A stretch of 64,000 nt of DNA from CAJXMH01 sp964001305 (GCA_964001305.1 CAXFAI010000042.1:124001-188000), one strand, 5' to 3'; counted from the stretch's first letter, positions 43,494 to 52,808 are shown. Notes: generated by a model from the letters alone, not told the origin. Translations and numbers: made by a program.

Positions 43494-44564
43494 TTGGGCA
43501 TATTTCTACGCATATTACTATTACCTGCAAGTGCAATATATTGGATTGTTATTCGACTAAGAAATTTCGCTTACGATACTAGCATATTTTCATCAACAAG
43601 TTATGCATTCCCGGTTATTTGCGTTGGCAACTTAAGTGTAGGAGGAACTGGAAAAACTCCTCACACTGAGTATATCATAAACCACCTTAAGACTAACCAT
43701 AGAATAGCGACTCTAAGCAGAGGTTATGGAAGAAAGACAAAAGGTTTCATTTTAGCAGATTCCAATAGTTCTGCTAAAACGATTGGAGATGAACCCTACC
43801 AGCTCTATCAGAAATTTGGTCAAGAAGTTACGATATCAGTTGATGAAAAAAGAAAAAGAGGTATTGATCTATTGCAAAAAAGAACATTAGCTCCTGAAAT
43901 TATTGTATTGGACGATGCTTTTCAACACCGAAGTGTAAAAGCTGGCTTAAACATATTACTTACTGACTATAGCAAACTTTATATCAATGATTACATACTT
44001 CCTTCGGGAAGATTAAGAGAAAGTCGTTCTGGAGCTAGAAGAGCTGACATTATTATAGTAACTAAAAGCCCTGCTGTTCTTTCTCCACTTGAAATAAGAA
44101 GAATTACCAGTTCGTTAAAACCAAAAGCTTATCAAAAAGTATTTTTTAGCTACCTCAGCTATCGCAAATTAAAGCCACTGAATAAAAAGGCTTTAGAATT
44201 AAATTTAAAAAAGAAAGACTTAGCTAATTGGGGAGTACTCTTAACCACTGCCATTGCTAACCCCGAACCTTTATTCTTGTATTTAAAAAGGTATGCAAAA
44301 GAAGTGGATAAATTGAGTTTTAATGATCACCATTTCTTTACAGATAAGGATTATAAGAAAATTCTCACCCATTCAGAATCTTTACTGAGCCCAAAGAAAT
44401 TGTTAATTACAACGGAAAAAGATGCTGTAAAAATGGACCTTTCTAAAATTGAAGATATTGCAGTATTTTGTCTCCCAATTCAAATAAAATTTCACAAGCA
44501 TGGCGAAGAAAGTTTCGCTGAAGAACTAGACCAATATGTTAGATCGTATACAAGAAAGCACTAA
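43494..44564 (+). CDS. lpxK: LpxK, tetraacyldisaccharide 4'-kinase
   Basis: LpxK phosphorylates the 4'-position of the lipid A disaccharide at the inner membrane. The 356-residue protein has an N-terminal hydrophobic helix (about 2-20), the P-loop VGNLSVGGTGKTPHTEYII, ATLSRGYGRKTKGF, GDEPYQLYQKFG and VLDDAFQHRSV. All are standard. The start is TTG 43494; no ATG is close, and the family conserves the hydrophobic start that begins right there. It overlaps the next gene by 29 nt. It is separate from the lpxD-lpxC-lpxA run, so lipid A genes are in at least three places in this window. Confidence 0.93.
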   Translation: MGIFLRILLLPASAIYWIVIRLRNFAYDTSIFSSTSYAFPVICVGNLSVGGTGKTPHTEYIINHLKTNHRIATLSRGYGRKTKGFILADSNSSAKTIGDEPYQLYQKFGQEVTISVDEKRKRGIDLLQKRTLAPEIIVLDDAFQHRSVKAGLNILLTDYSKLYINDYILPSGRLRESRSGARRADIIIVTKSPAVLSPLEIRRITSSLKPKAYQKVFFSYLSYRKLKPLNKKALELNLKKKDLANWGVLLTTAIANPEPLFLYLKRYAKEVDKLSFNDHHFFTDKDYKKILTHSESLLSPKKLLITTEKDAVKMDLSKIEDIAVFCLPIQIKFHKHGEESFAEELDQYVRSYTRKH

Positions 44565-45369
44565 TTTCATAAAATCCAAAACCAATCTTGAATTTAAAAC
44601 CGGGATTGTACTAGGTTCTGGCCTTGGAGCCTTGGCAAATGAAATCGAAGATTCTATATCTATAGATTATAAGGAAATCCCACATTTTCCAATATCTACC
44701 GTTGAAGGCCACTCTGGGAAATTAATTATAGGCAAGTTAGATGGTGAAGCAGTTATTGCTATGAAAGGGAGGTTTCACTATTATGAAGGCTACAATTTGA
44801 AAGAAGCTACTTTTCCCATTCGAGTTTTTAAGGCCTTGGGAGTAGAAACCCTTTTACTTTCAAACGCTAGTGGTGGTTTACACCCTGAACATGAAATTGG
44901 AGACATTATGATTTTAGACGATCATATGCACTTGTTTCCCGACAACCCATTGCGGGGCAAAAACATTGATGAATTAGGTCCCCGTTTTCCAGATATGAGT
45001 GAGCCTTATTGCAATAAATTGATTGAGCTTTCAAAGGAATTAGACAAAGAGCATCAATTGGGGTTACACTATGGTGTTTACTTAGGCACTTCAGGACCTA
45101 CCTATGAAACCAAAAGTGAATACAAGTATTTTCGAATTATAGGTGCCGATGCTGTTGGTATGTCTACTACACCTGAAACCATAGTTGCCATACACGCTGG
45201 CATGAAAGTTTTTGCGGCCTCGGTTATTTCAGATTTAGGAGTTGAAGGAAAGGTAGTTGAAATTTCTCACGAAGAAGTTCAAGAAGTCGCTGCTAAAGCT
45301 GAACCTAAATTGTCGCTACTATTCAAAAAAATGGTTAAAAACCTAGCAGTTAAGCAGGAACTAAGCTAG
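44536..45369 (+). CDS. punA: Purine nucleoside phosphorylase (class I)
   Basis: The enzyme cleaves purine nucleosides with phosphate. The 277-residue protein has GSGLGALA, the phosphate-binding VEGHSGKLIIGKLDG, MKGRFHYYEGY, SNASGGLHPEHEIGDIMILDDHMHL, GTSGPTYETKSEYKYFRIIGADAVGMSTTPE, and the base-specificity residues near its end (SDLGVEG). The Glu/Asn pair places it with trimeric PNP of the human-like class. The start overlaps lpxK by 29 nt, so translation may be coupled. Gene symbol by homology; could also be named deoD2 or pnp. Confidence 0.9.
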   Translation: MLDRIQESTNFIKSKTNLEFKTGIVLGSGLGALANEIEDSISIDYKEIPHFPISTVEGHSGKLIIGKLDGEAVIAMKGRFHYYEGYNLKEATFPIRVFKALGVETLLLSNASGGLHPEHEIGDIMILDDHMHLFPDNPLRGKNIDELGPRFPDMSEPYCNKLIELSKELDKEHQLGLHYGVYLGTSGPTYETKSEYKYFRIIGADAVGMSTTPETIVAIHAGMKVFAASVISDLGVEGKVVEISHEEVQEVAAKAEPKLSLLFKKMVKNLAVKQELS

Positions 45370-45386
45370 TTCCCTATCTATTTCAT

Positions 45387-45394
45387 TAACTTTG
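45387..45394 (+). promoter_or_regulatory. Predicted -7 element of gatB
   Basis: TAACTTTG is an exact TAnnTTTG match whose last G lies 6 nt before ATG 45401. The earlier TTG at 45392 is inside this element, so the ATG is the true start and the transcript is nearly leaderless. Confidence 0.55.
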
Positions 45395-45400
45395 TCCTCC

Positions 45401-46861
45401 ATGTCAAAAGAAGAAATTTACAATAAATATGAGCTTATCGTTGGCCTTGAAGTTCATGCGCAAATGCAAACGAAAAGCAAAGCCTACTCTTCTGATTCCA
45501 CAGCCTTTGGTGCTGCTCCAAATTCAAATATTTCACCCATTTCTCTAGGTCATCCGGGCACTTTACCTAGGTTTAACAAAAAGACGCTAGAATATGGTGT
45601 TCGACTTGGCTTGGCATGTGGCTCTGATATTACTTATGAAAATCAGTTTGCAAGAAAGAATTACTTCTATGCCGATCTTCCTAAAGGATATCAAATTACG
45701 CAAGACAAAACCCCATTATGCACAGGTGGTCAAATCTTAATTAAAACGGAAGACGGGAAAGAGAAAAAGATAGGAATTACCAGAATTCACATGGAGGAGG
45801 ATTCCGGTAAAAGTATTCATGACCTTGACCCTTATAATACGCTCATTGATTTAAACAGAGCAGGTGTACCTCTTTTAGAAATTGTTTCTGAACCAGACAT
45901 TCGCTCGCCACAAGAGGCTTACAACTATTTAACGGAAGTAAGAAAACTAGTTCGTTATTTAGAGATATGTGATGGCAATATGGAAGAAGGGAGTATGCGG
46001 TGTGATGCCAATGTTTCTGTTAGGCTTAAAGGAAGCACTGAATTTGGTCAACGAACAGAAACTAAAAACCTCAACTCAATACGAAATGTATATCGTGCGA
46101 TTGAGTTTGAAATGAAAAGACAGATAGACGAAATTGAAGCAGGCAACGAAATCAAAATGGAAACAAGAGGCTTTGATGCGGTAAAAGGTATTACTATCAG
46201 TCAACGAAGTAAAGAAATGGCTCATGATTACCGCTATTTCCCTGAGCCTGACTTGCAAGCTGTATATGTAAAAGACGACTACATACAAAGCGTAAAAGCT
46301 GAATTACCACCTCTGCCGAAAGAATTGTTTGAAAAGTATACACAGACTTTGCAGCTATCAGATTATGATGCTGAAGTAATTACAGAAGATAAAGCTTTTG
46401 CACTTTACTACGAAGCATTGATTAAGCACACTTCGAATTATAAAGCGGCAGCCAATTGGATGATGGGAGCAGTTAAGTCTTATTTAAATGACAATGCAAA
46501 AAGCATTGAAGAGTTTCCTATACAAGCAGAGCAATTAGCCGAATTATTGATATTAGTGGATGAGGGCGCTATCAGCAACACGGTTGCTAATCAAAAAGTA
46601 TTCCCTAAACTAATTGAAAATCCAAATAAATCACCAAAAGCGATTGCTGAAGAAAACAATTGGTTGCAAGAAAGTGACACAAATGCATTGGATGAATTTG
46701 TTAGTCAAGCTTTAGCCAAATTTCCTGAAAAGGTAGAAGAATATAAAAGTGGTAAGAAAGGGCTTTTAGGACTTTTTATGGGTGAAGTAATGAAAATAAG
46801 CCAAGGAAAAGCAGACCCTAAAGTGGCCAACGAATTATTAAGAAAAAAATTAGAAGGATGA
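45401..46861 (+). CDS. gatB: GatB, Asp/Glu-tRNA amidotransferase subunit B
   Basis: GatB is the kinase/amidotransferase subunit of GatCAB, which converts mischarged Glu-tRNA(Gln) or Asp-tRNA(Asn). The 486-residue protein has the signature LIVGLEVHAQMQTKSKAYS, FARKNYFYADLPKGYQITQ, DLNRAGVPLLEIVSEPDI, EICDGNMEEGSMRCDANVSVR, and a C-terminal YqeY-like tail domain. ATG 45401 is chosen because the earlier TTG overlaps the promoter. gatA and gatC are not in the window. It stops at the ATG of the thioredoxin-like gene (ATGATG, TGA inside). Confidence 0.95.
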   Translation: MSKEEIYNKYELIVGLEVHAQMQTKSKAYSSDSTAFGAAPNSNISPISLGHPGTLPRFNKKTLEYGVRLGLACGSDITYENQFARKNYFYADLPKGYQITQDKTPLCTGGQILIKTEDGKEKKIGITRIHMEEDSGKSIHDLDPYNTLIDLNRAGVPLLEIVSEPDIRSPQEAYNYLTEVRKLVRYLEICDGNMEEGSMRCDANVSVRLKGSTEFGQRTETKNLNSIRNVYRAIEFEMKRQIDEIEAGNEIKMETRGFDAVKGITISQRSKEMAHDYRYFPEPDLQAVYVKDDYIQSVKAELPPLPKELFEKYTQTLQLSDYDAEVITEDKAFALYYEALIKHTSNYKAAANWMMGAVKSYLNDNAKSIEEFPIQAEQLAELLILVDEGAISNTVANQKVFPKLIENPNKSPKAIAEENNWLQESDTNALDEFVSQALAKFPEKVEEYKSGKKGLLGLFMGEVMKISQGKADPKVANELLRKKLEG

Positions 46862-47985
46862 TGAAAAAAAATAGTTGGATTTTATTTTTTGCACTAGCAA
46901 GTATTTTTGTTGCTTGTGGCAGTAGTAACCCTCAAAAAGCTTCCACTTCTGTTTTGAGCGGTCAAGTTGAAGGCTTAAATTCAAATCAACTTTATTTAAT
47001 AGATTTAGCAAACCCCAAAAAGGGCCCTGTAGACACTGCCTTTGTTGATGAAAATGGAAATTTTGAATTTGACTTTAAGCCCAATTCAATTAGTTTCTAT
47101 CGAATGAATCTGAGTGAAAATATAGCTGTTATTTTTCCAATTGAAAACGGCGATCAGATTACAATTAATGGGAACACTCAGAATACTGACGAACTAGAGG
47201 TTAAAGGAAGTGATAATGCGATTCAAATGATGGAGTTTAATCACTTTTTGTCTTCAATTAATCAAGAACAAGCTCAACTTAATAATGAGTTCCAGCAATA
47301 TGCCAATCACCCCAATAAAGACTCAATACTACTTGTTTTTAGAAAGCGATTTGAAGAATTTGAAAATCAAAAAGCTGTAAAAATAAGAGAGTTAGTCAAC
47401 AACAAACCTGGTCTTTTTGCAAACATTGCTTTAATGGAGCAACTTCCAGCAAGTGGAAAAGAAAACATAGAAACCTATGCAAAAGTTGATGAAGCACTTG
47501 CATCAAATTATGGCAATTCGCCCTTTTACCAAAGCTTTAACCGAAGAATGCAAGATGCATTGAGATTTGCACCGGGGACAGATGTTCCAGAAATTAATTT
47601 GCCAAACCCAGATGGAGAAATGGTGGCACTTTCTTCGTTAAGAGGAAAGGTTGTCTTAATCGATTTTTGGGCTTCATGGTGTAAGCCATGTCGCATGGAA
47701 AACCCCAATGTAGTAGCTGCATATCAAAAATACAAAGACAAAGGCTTTACAGTTTTTGGTGTTTCATTGGACAGAACTAAAGATGCATGGGTGAGAGCCA
47801 TTGCTCAAGATAATTTAACTTGGACCCATGTTAGCGACTTAAAATTTTGGCAATCTGAAGCTGCTAGAGCTTATGGTGTAAGTGGAATTCCATTTGCAGT
47901 GCTAATTGACGAAAATGGTAAAGTGATTGGCAAAAATCTAAGAGGCCCTGCACTTCACCAAAAGTTAGAAGAAGTTTTAAACTAG
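46858..47985 (+). CDS. TlpA-like lipoprotein thioredoxin with DUF4369-type N-domain
   Basis: The 375-residue protein has a lipoprotein signal (lipobox VAC, Cys20), a beta-rich N-terminal domain (about 33-110) of the DUF4369 type with SGQVEGLNSNQLYLIDLA, a helical middle, and a C-terminal thioredoxin fold with WCKPC at residues 274-278 (Cys275, Cys278) and GIPFAVLIDENG. Known relatives reduce disulfides or support c-type cytochrome maturation. It overlaps the gatB stop (ATGA). Such proteins are abundant in Bacteroidota; the client is unknown here. Confidence 0.88.
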   Translation: MMKKNSWILFFALASIFVACGSSNPQKASTSVLSGQVEGLNSNQLYLIDLANPKKGPVDTAFVDENGNFEFDFKPNSISFYRMNLSENIAVIFPIENGDQITINGNTQNTDELEVKGSDNAIQMMEFNHFLSSINQEQAQLNNEFQQYANHPNKDSILLVFRKRFEEFENQKAVKIRELVNNKPGLFANIALMEQLPASGKENIETYAKVDEALASNYGNSPFYQSFNRRMQDALRFAPGTDVPEINLPNPDGEMVALSSLRGKVVLIDFWASWCKPCRMENPNVVAAYQKYKDKGFTVFGVSLDRTKDAWVRAIAQDNLTWTHVSDLKFWQSEAARAYGVSGIPFAVLIDENGKVIGKNLRGPALHQKLEEVLN

Positions 47986-47989
47986 CAAG

Positions 47990-48745
47990 TTGACAAATCT
48001 TAAGAGACAAAACATCTACTTTGCTTCCGACTTTCACCTTGGTGCTCCAAACTATGAAAGTAGTCGGAAACGAGAGGATAAAATTGTTGAATGGATGTCC
48101 TCGATTAAGGGAGACTGTAAAGAACTTTACCTTGTTGGCGACCTATTTGATTTTTGGTTTGAATATAAAAAAGCAATTCCCAAAGGATTTATAAGACTGC
48201 AAGCCAAAATTGCAGATTTTACAGATAGTGGCATTCCAGTAACCATTTTCACTGGCAATCATGATATGTGGATGTTTGACTACTTACCGAAAGAACTAGG
48301 CGTTGAACTCTACAGAAAACCCATTCGAAAAACTTTTTATGGAAAAGAATTTTTAATTGGCCATGGTGATGGTTTAGGACCAGGAGATCATGGATATAAA
48401 TTCATTAAGAAAGTTTTTGCCAATCGATTATCACAATGGCTTTTTGCTCGCCTACACCCTAACTTCGGAATTGGACTTGCTGATTTTTGGTCAGGTAAAA
48501 GCCGAAATGCAAACCGTGGAGAAGATGAAAAATTTTTAGGTGAAGAAAACGAATGGCTAGCTATTTACTGTAAGGAATATCTTAAGAAAGAGCATATCGA
48601 TTACTTTGTTTTCGGACATAGACATTTACCGCTTGATTTAAAAGTTGGAGAAAACAGTCAATATATCAATCTAGGTGAATGGATGAACTATCAAACTTAT
48701 GCCGTTTTTGACGGAAGTAAATTAGAATTGAAAGAATGGGAATAG
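47990..48745 (+). CDS. lpxH: LpxH, UDP-2,3-diacylglucosamine diphosphatase
   Basis: LpxH cleaves UDP-2,3-diacylglucosamine to lipid X, the fourth lipid A step, peripheral to the inner membrane. The 251-residue metallophosphoesterase has YFASDFHLGAPNYE, LVGDLFDFWFEY, FTGNHDMWMFDYL, FLIGHGDGLGPGDHGY and FGHRHLPLDLKV, giving the full set of Mn ligands. The start codon is TTG 47990; the next Met is far inside. It follows the thioredoxin gene by 4 nt. It lies convergent to gap with 16 nt between. Confidence 0.93.
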   Translation: MTNLKRQNIYFASDFHLGAPNYESSRKREDKIVEWMSSIKGDCKELYLVGDLFDFWFEYKKAIPKGFIRLQAKIADFTDSGIPVTIFTGNHDMWMFDYLPKELGVELYRKPIRKTFYGKEFLIGHGDGLGPGDHGYKFIKKVFANRLSQWLFARLHPNFGIGLADFWSGKSRNANRGEDEKFLGEENEWLAIYCKEYLKKEHIDYFVFGHRHLPLDLKVGENSQYINLGEWMNYQTYAVFDGSKLELKEWE

Positions 48746-48761
48746 AGAAATTCTTTATTTA

Positions 48762-49751
48762 CTACAAATGCCTTTCAATCAAATCCACCAATCGATTTGA
48801 GTATCCGATTTCATTATCATACCATCCTACTACTTTAACCATATTTCCAATTACTGATGTAAGCTGAGCATCAAACAAACTACTATGTGGGTTACCTTGC
48901 ACATCAACGGATACAATTGGATCTTCTGTATAGGCGAGAATTCCTTTTAACTCTCCTTCTGCTGCTTTCTTAAATGCTGAATTAATCGCTTCAATACTCT
49001 TCGGATTTCTTACTACACATGTAAAATCAGTTAAAGAACCATCCGGAACTGGAACGCGAATTCCTGCACCTCCCAAGTTTCCATCCAAATGAGGAAAAAT
49101 CTTGGTGATTGCTTTAGCCGCTCCTGTGGTTGTTGGAACAATACTTTCAGCGGCTGCCCTTGCTCTTCTTAAATCCCTGTGAGGAGCATCATGCAATTTT
49201 TGATCTCCGGTATAAGAATGAACTGTCGTTATATAACCACTTTCTATACCACATTCACGATCTAAAATTTTTACCAAAGGAGCTAATGAGTTGGTAGTAC
49301 AGGATGCATTGGACAACACTTTTTCAGTTCCATCTAAAATATCTTCATTAATCCCTAAGACCACCGTTTTAATATCGTCATCTTTTGCAGGAGCAGATAT
49401 GAGCACTTTTTTAGCTCCAGCTCTTAAATGCTTTTCTGCACTTTCTTTATCTCTAAATAGTCCCGTTGATTCAATAACTACATCAATCTCTTCTTTTTCC
49501 CAAGGTAAATTTTCAGGTAACTTTTCTTGATAAAGATGAATTTTATTCCCATTTACGATTAAGTCTTTTCCTTCAACTGAAATCTCACCATTAAATATTC
49601 CATGAACCGAATCATACTTGAACAAATGAGCTAAGGTTTTAGCATCTGCTAAATCATTAATGGCAACTAATTGCATATCTGACTTTTGCAATAAAACCCT
49701 TGCCGTCATTCTTCCTATTCGTCCAAATCCATTAATTGCAATTTTTTTCAT
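48762..49751 (-). CDS. gap: Glyceraldehyde-3-phosphate dehydrogenase, type I
   Basis: The glycolytic enzyme is 329 residues from ATG 49751. Seen: NAD-binding INGFGRIGR at the N-terminus, the catalytic Cys151 in SNASCTTNSLAP, HSYTGDQKLHDAPHRDLRRAR and RVPVPDGSLTDF, and the ending WYDNEIGYSNRLVDLI. The frame opens 48 nt further out, but that part runs into the terminator region and the GAPDH consensus starts at MKKIAINGFG. The single-copy gene faces lpxH. The active-site His and Arg are in place. Confidence 0.96.
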   Translation of the reverse strand: MKKIAINGFGRIGRMTARVLLQKSDMQLVAINDLADAKTLAHLFKYDSVHGIFNGEISVEGKDLIVNGNKIHLYQEKLPENLPWEKEEIDVVIESTGLFRDKESAEKHLRAGAKKVLISAPAKDDDIKTVVLGINEDILDGTEKVLSNASCTTNSLAPLVKILDRECGIESGYITTVHSYTGDQKLHDAPHRDLRRARAAAESIVPTTTGAAKAITKIFPHLDGNLGGAGIRVPVPDGSLTDFTCVVRNPKSIEAINSAFKKAAEGELKGILAYTEDPIVSVDVQGNPHSSLFDAQLTSVIGNMVKVVGWYDNEIGYSNRLVDLIERHL

Positions 49752-49779
49752 CGTATATTTTCTTTTAAAATTAGACAAT

Positions 49780-49815
49780 AAAAAAAGGGAGTAGTTCACA
49801 ACTACTCCCCTTTTT
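49780..49815. terminator. Rho-independent terminator after rpmH, bidirectional in form
   Basis: A 10-nt stem GGGAGTAGTT / AACTACTCCC with a 3-nt loop is flanked by seven A on the left (minus-strand T-run) and by CTTTTT on the right. On the minus strand it follows rpmH by about 20 nt and precedes gap. Confidence 0.85.
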
Positions 49816-49835
49816 CAAACCTATATAAAAACAAA

Positions 49836-49988
49836 TTATGATCGTCTCTCAGCGGAAACGGTAAGCTTTTTTCTTCCCTTTTTTCTTCTGCTACTCAACA
49901 CTTTTCTACCATTAGCAGATTGCATTCTGCTTCTGAATCCATGCTTATTTCTTCTCTTTCTTTTTGACGGTTGATACGTTCTTTTCAT
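49836..49988 (-). CDS. rpmH: Ribosomal protein L34
   Basis: The 50-residue product starts MKRTYQPSKRKRRNKHGF and continues RSRMQSANGRKVLSSRRKKGRKKL, the full L34 pattern, ending TVSAERRS. It is too short for most gene finders but unmistakable. It is isolated from rnpA and dnaA, as is common in Bacteroidota. A strong promoter lies upstream and a terminator follows. L34 is one of the smallest proteins of the large ribosomal subunit. Confidence 0.97.
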   Translation of the reverse strand: MKRTYQPSKRKRRNKHGFRSRMQSANGRKVLSSRRKKGRKKLTVSAERRS

Positions 49989-50019
49989 AGCTTTATGTGT
50001 TTCTCGAACAAACGGACGG

Positions 50020-50052
50020 CAAAAGTAGTAATTTTTTCAACAGTGAACCAAA
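50020..50052 (-). promoter_or_regulatory. rpmH promoter with -33 and -7 elements
   Basis: On the minus strand TTTG (50052-50049) and TACTTTTG (50027-50020) are separated by 21 nt, close to the Bacteroidota housekeeping promoter arrangement TTTG-N19-21-TAnnTTTG. It lies 31 nt before the rpmH ATG. This is the best complete promoter in the window. Confidence 0.65.
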
Positions 50053-50101
50053 AACTTTTATAGAAATTATTTTGTTTTTTCTGGCTCGTAAATGGATTGG
50101 C

Positions 50102-50109
50102 TAAATTTG
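50102..50109 (+). promoter_or_regulatory. Predicted -7 element of the ABC exporter gene
   Basis: TAAATTTG matches TAnnTTTG exactly, 16 nt before ATG 50126, in the region divergent from rpmH. Confidence 0.5.
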
Positions 50110-50125
50110 ACAAAAATTAGATGAT

Positions 50126-51916
50126 ATGGCTCGATTTGGTAGAAAAAAATCAGACGATGATTCACCAAAGAAAAAACTCACCAAAGCTTCACTGAAAAAG
50201 TCTTTGCGCTTATTTAAATATGTAAAGCCATATATGGGAACCTTTAGCATTGGCTTGGTCTTTTTGTTCTTGTCAAGCGGTGCATCCATGGTTTTTCCAT
50301 ACTTAACTGGTCAATTGGTAGATGCCGCTAACACTTCATTTATTGATCGAATCAATGAAATCGCTCTGCTACTTTTAGCAGTCTTCTTTCTAAATGCCAT
50401 TTTTTCTTTCTTCCGAATTTATCTGTTTGCAATTGTCACTCAAAAAACCTTAGCAAGTTTGAGGCAAGCAACATACTACCAGCTCATTCGATTGAAGATG
50501 CAGTTTTTTTCTGAACGAAGAGTTGGAGAATTAAACAGCCGTATTTCTTCAGACATTTCATTACTTCAAGAAACTTTAACCACCACTATAGCAGAGCTAA
50601 TCCGTCAAGTATTAATCATCGTAATTGGTGTTACCTTACTTACTTATTTATCGATTAAGCTCACTTTATTAATGTTAGCCTTAGTTCCAGTAGTGATTGT
50701 GGTTGCTGTAATTTTTGGTAAAAAAATAAAGTCACTTTCAAAACAAGCTCAAGATACCGTTGCTGACTCCAATGTTATTGTAGAAGAAACTTTACAAGCA
50801 ATAGCAACGGTAAAAGCCTTTGTTAATGAGCAATTTGAATACTTAAGATATAAACAAAAAACAGATGAAATTATTGGCATTTCTTTAAAAGGAGCCATTT
50901 GGAGAGGAGCTTTTGCTTCATTTATCATCTTCTGTCTTTTTGGTTCCATCATCGCTGTAATTTGGTATGGAGTTATTTTGGTTCAAGACAATCAACTTTC
51001 CATTGGAGACTTATTTACTTTTATTCTGTATTCTGTTTTTGTAGGAGCATCTCTTGGAGGAATTGCCGATTTGTATTCGCAACTTCAGAAAGCGATTGGC
51101 GCCACAGAAAATTTATTAGAAATTTTTGATGAAGAGAAAGAAGAAGGAGAGTTGAAAGCAAATTCTACGGCTGTTTCTCAAGGCACTATTCAATTCGACA
51201 ATATTGATTTCTCGTACCCAAACCGACCTGACATTCAAGTATTAAAGAAATTAAGTTTTGAAATAAAATCGGGAGAACAAGTTGCCTTAGTAGGTCCTTC
51301 AGGTACCGGAAAATCTACCATAACAGCTTTAATCTTAAAATTCTTTGAAGTCAATAATGGCGAAATATTAATTGATGGAAAATCCATAAAATCGTATAAT
51401 CTCAAAGATTTAAGGTCAGCAATGGCTATCGTTCCACAAGATGTAGTTCTATTTGGTGGAAGCATTTATGATAACATTTTATATGGAAACCCTGAAGCTA
51501 CTAAAAAGGATGTTGAAGCTGCAGCCCAAAAAGCGAATGCCGCGGAATTTATTGAAGGCTTTCCTGAAGGATACCAAACCATTGTTGGAGAAAGAGGAGT
51601 TCAGCTTTCAGGAGGTCAGAGACAACGAATTGCAATTGCTAGAGCAATTCTAAAAAATCCGAAAATACTAATCCTCGATGAGGCTACCAGTTCACTAGAT
51701 TCTCAATCAGAGCAATTGGTTCAGCAAGCTCTTGATGAGCTAATGAAAGGGAGAACATCATTGGTTATTGCTCATCGACTATCTACCATTCAAAAGGCAG
51801 ATAATATTCTTGTTTTACAAGATGGTAAGCTGGTTGAATCTGGAAATCATGAAAAGTTAACTCAAAAAGAAGGAGGACTTTACAAAGAGTTAAAGGCCTT
51901 GCAAATGGGACATTAA
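50126..51916 (+). CDS. MsbA-like ABC exporter (fused permease-ATPase)
   Basis: The 596-residue half-transporter has six membrane helices (about 35-310) and an ATPase domain (about 355-596) with Walker A VGPSGTGKST, the signature VQLSGGQRQRIAIARAIL, Walker B ILILDEATSSLD and switch AHRLSTI. The coupling segment SRISSDISLLQETLTTT is typical of lipid A/MDR exporters. It may flip lipid A or export drugs or peptides; lipid flipping fits the many lpx genes nearby but is not shown. Its stop interlocks with prmC in TTAA. Confidence 0.92.
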   Translation: MARFGRKKSDDDSPKKKLTKASLKKSLRLFKYVKPYMGTFSIGLVFLFLSSGASMVFPYLTGQLVDAANTSFIDRINEIALLLLAVFFLNAIFSFFRIYLFAIVTQKTLASLRQATYYQLIRLKMQFFSERRVGELNSRISSDISLLQETLTTTIAELIRQVLIIVIGVTLLTYLSIKLTLLMLALVPVVIVVAVIFGKKIKSLSKQAQDTVADSNVIVEETLQAIATVKAFVNEQFEYLRYKQKTDEIIGISLKGAIWRGAFASFIIFCLFGSIIAVIWYGVILVQDNQLSIGDLFTFILYSVFVGASLGGIADLYSQLQKAIGATENLLEIFDEEKEEGELKANSTAVSQGTIQFDNIDFSYPNRPDIQVLKKLSFEIKSGEQVALVGPSGTGKSTITALILKFFEVNNGEILIDGKSIKSYNLKDLRSAMAIVPQDVVLFGGSIYDNILYGNPEATKKDVEAAAQKANAAEFIEGFPEGYQTIVGERGVQLSGGQRQRIAIARAILKNPKILILDEATSSLDSQSEQLVQQALDELMKGRTSLVIAHRLSTIQKADNILVLQDGKLVESGNHEKLTQKEGGLYKELKALQMGH

Positions 51917-52755
51917 GGTTTATAGATCGCAGTCACAAAACGATCTCTGCCAAACATATCTTGATGAAGCTTTACTTCTTCAAAAGCAGTATTAGTAAAA
52001 AGTTGACAAACTTCTTTTCCCAAATCTTCATGAATCTCCCAATACAAGCGGCCATTTGGTAAAAGCATTTGATCAGCTATGGCAATCATTCGGCGATAAA
52101 ACAAAAGTGGCTCATCAAAAGGTGTTAGGGCAATTAAAGGCTCAAACTCTTTTACATGTGTATCTAATCCCTCAATTTCTTCTTGCTTCACATAAGGCGG
52201 ATTGCTAACCACGACTTCGTATTTTTTAGGAGGTATTTGATTTAGAATATCCAATTCAAAAAAATTGACCTTAACACCTAAATTGGCTGCATTTTTTTGG
52301 GCAACTAGAAGTGCATCTTTGGAAATCTCACATGCATCAATTGAACTATAATTTCTTTCCAATGCAAGTCCAATGGGTATGCAACCACTTCCTGTGCCTA
52401 TATCTAAAATGCTTGTTGTTGTTTCTCTTTCACGCTCAACAATTATCATAACCAATTCCTCAGTTTCTGCTCTTGGAATCAATACAGATTCATCTACAAA
52501 AAATGGATAGCCTAAGAAAATACTTTCTTGAATGATATAATCCAATGGTCTATTCTCTTTCAATTCTAGAAGTGCACCTTTAATTAGATTGACCTTTTGT
52601 TTGTCAACTTCTTCATTAGCTTTCAATTGAAGTCCTGCCCTATTTAAGTTTAGAAAATGTTCTGAAAGTATTCTTATATGTGCATCAATCTCACCTTCTG
52701 AAATAATTTCAGAAAGCTCCTTTCTGACACTTTGAATAAACTCTTTTACCTTCAT
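51913..52755 (-). CDS. prmC: PrmC, release factor glutamine methyltransferase
   Basis: PrmC methylates the GGQ glutamine of release factors RF1 and RF2. The 280-residue protein has an N-terminal helical domain (about 1-75), the SAM loop ILDIGTGSGCIPIGLA and the substrate-binding VVSNPPYVKQEE near residue 185. The ending GRDRFVTAIYKP is usual. It is a single gene facing the ABC exporter and divergent from ribD. Confidence 0.94.
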   Translation of the reverse strand: MKVKEFIQSVRKELSEIISEGEIDAHIRILSEHFLNLNRAGLQLKANEEVDKQKVNLIKGALLELKENRPLDYIIQESIFLGYPFFVDESVLIPRAETEELVMIIVERERETTTSILDIGTGSGCIPIGLALERNYSSIDACEISKDALLVAQKNAANLGVKVNFFELDILNQIPPKKYEVVVSNPPYVKQEEIEGLDTHVKEFEPLIALTPFDEPLLFYRRMIAIADQMLLPNGRLYWEIHEDLGKEVCQLFTNTAFEEVKLHQDMFGRDRFVTAIYKP

Positions 52756-52795
52756 GAAAGCCTTTGTTTAAGAGTGCCAAGTTAGGTTTTTATTC

Positions 52796-52803
52796 TACTT
52801 TTG
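52796..52803 (+). promoter_or_regulatory. Predicted -7 element of ribD
   Basis: TACTTTTG matches TAnnTTTG exactly. Its G is 5 nt before ATG 52809, so the predicted transcript starts at or near the codon. A TTG that could open the frame earlier (52764) is upstream of this element. Confidence 0.5.
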
Positions 52804-52808
52804 ACGCT

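Noticed and set aside
45392..45400. TTG start for gatB
   Set aside because: It lies inside the exact -7 match TAACTTTG; the ATG 9 nt later is consistent with GatB N-termini.
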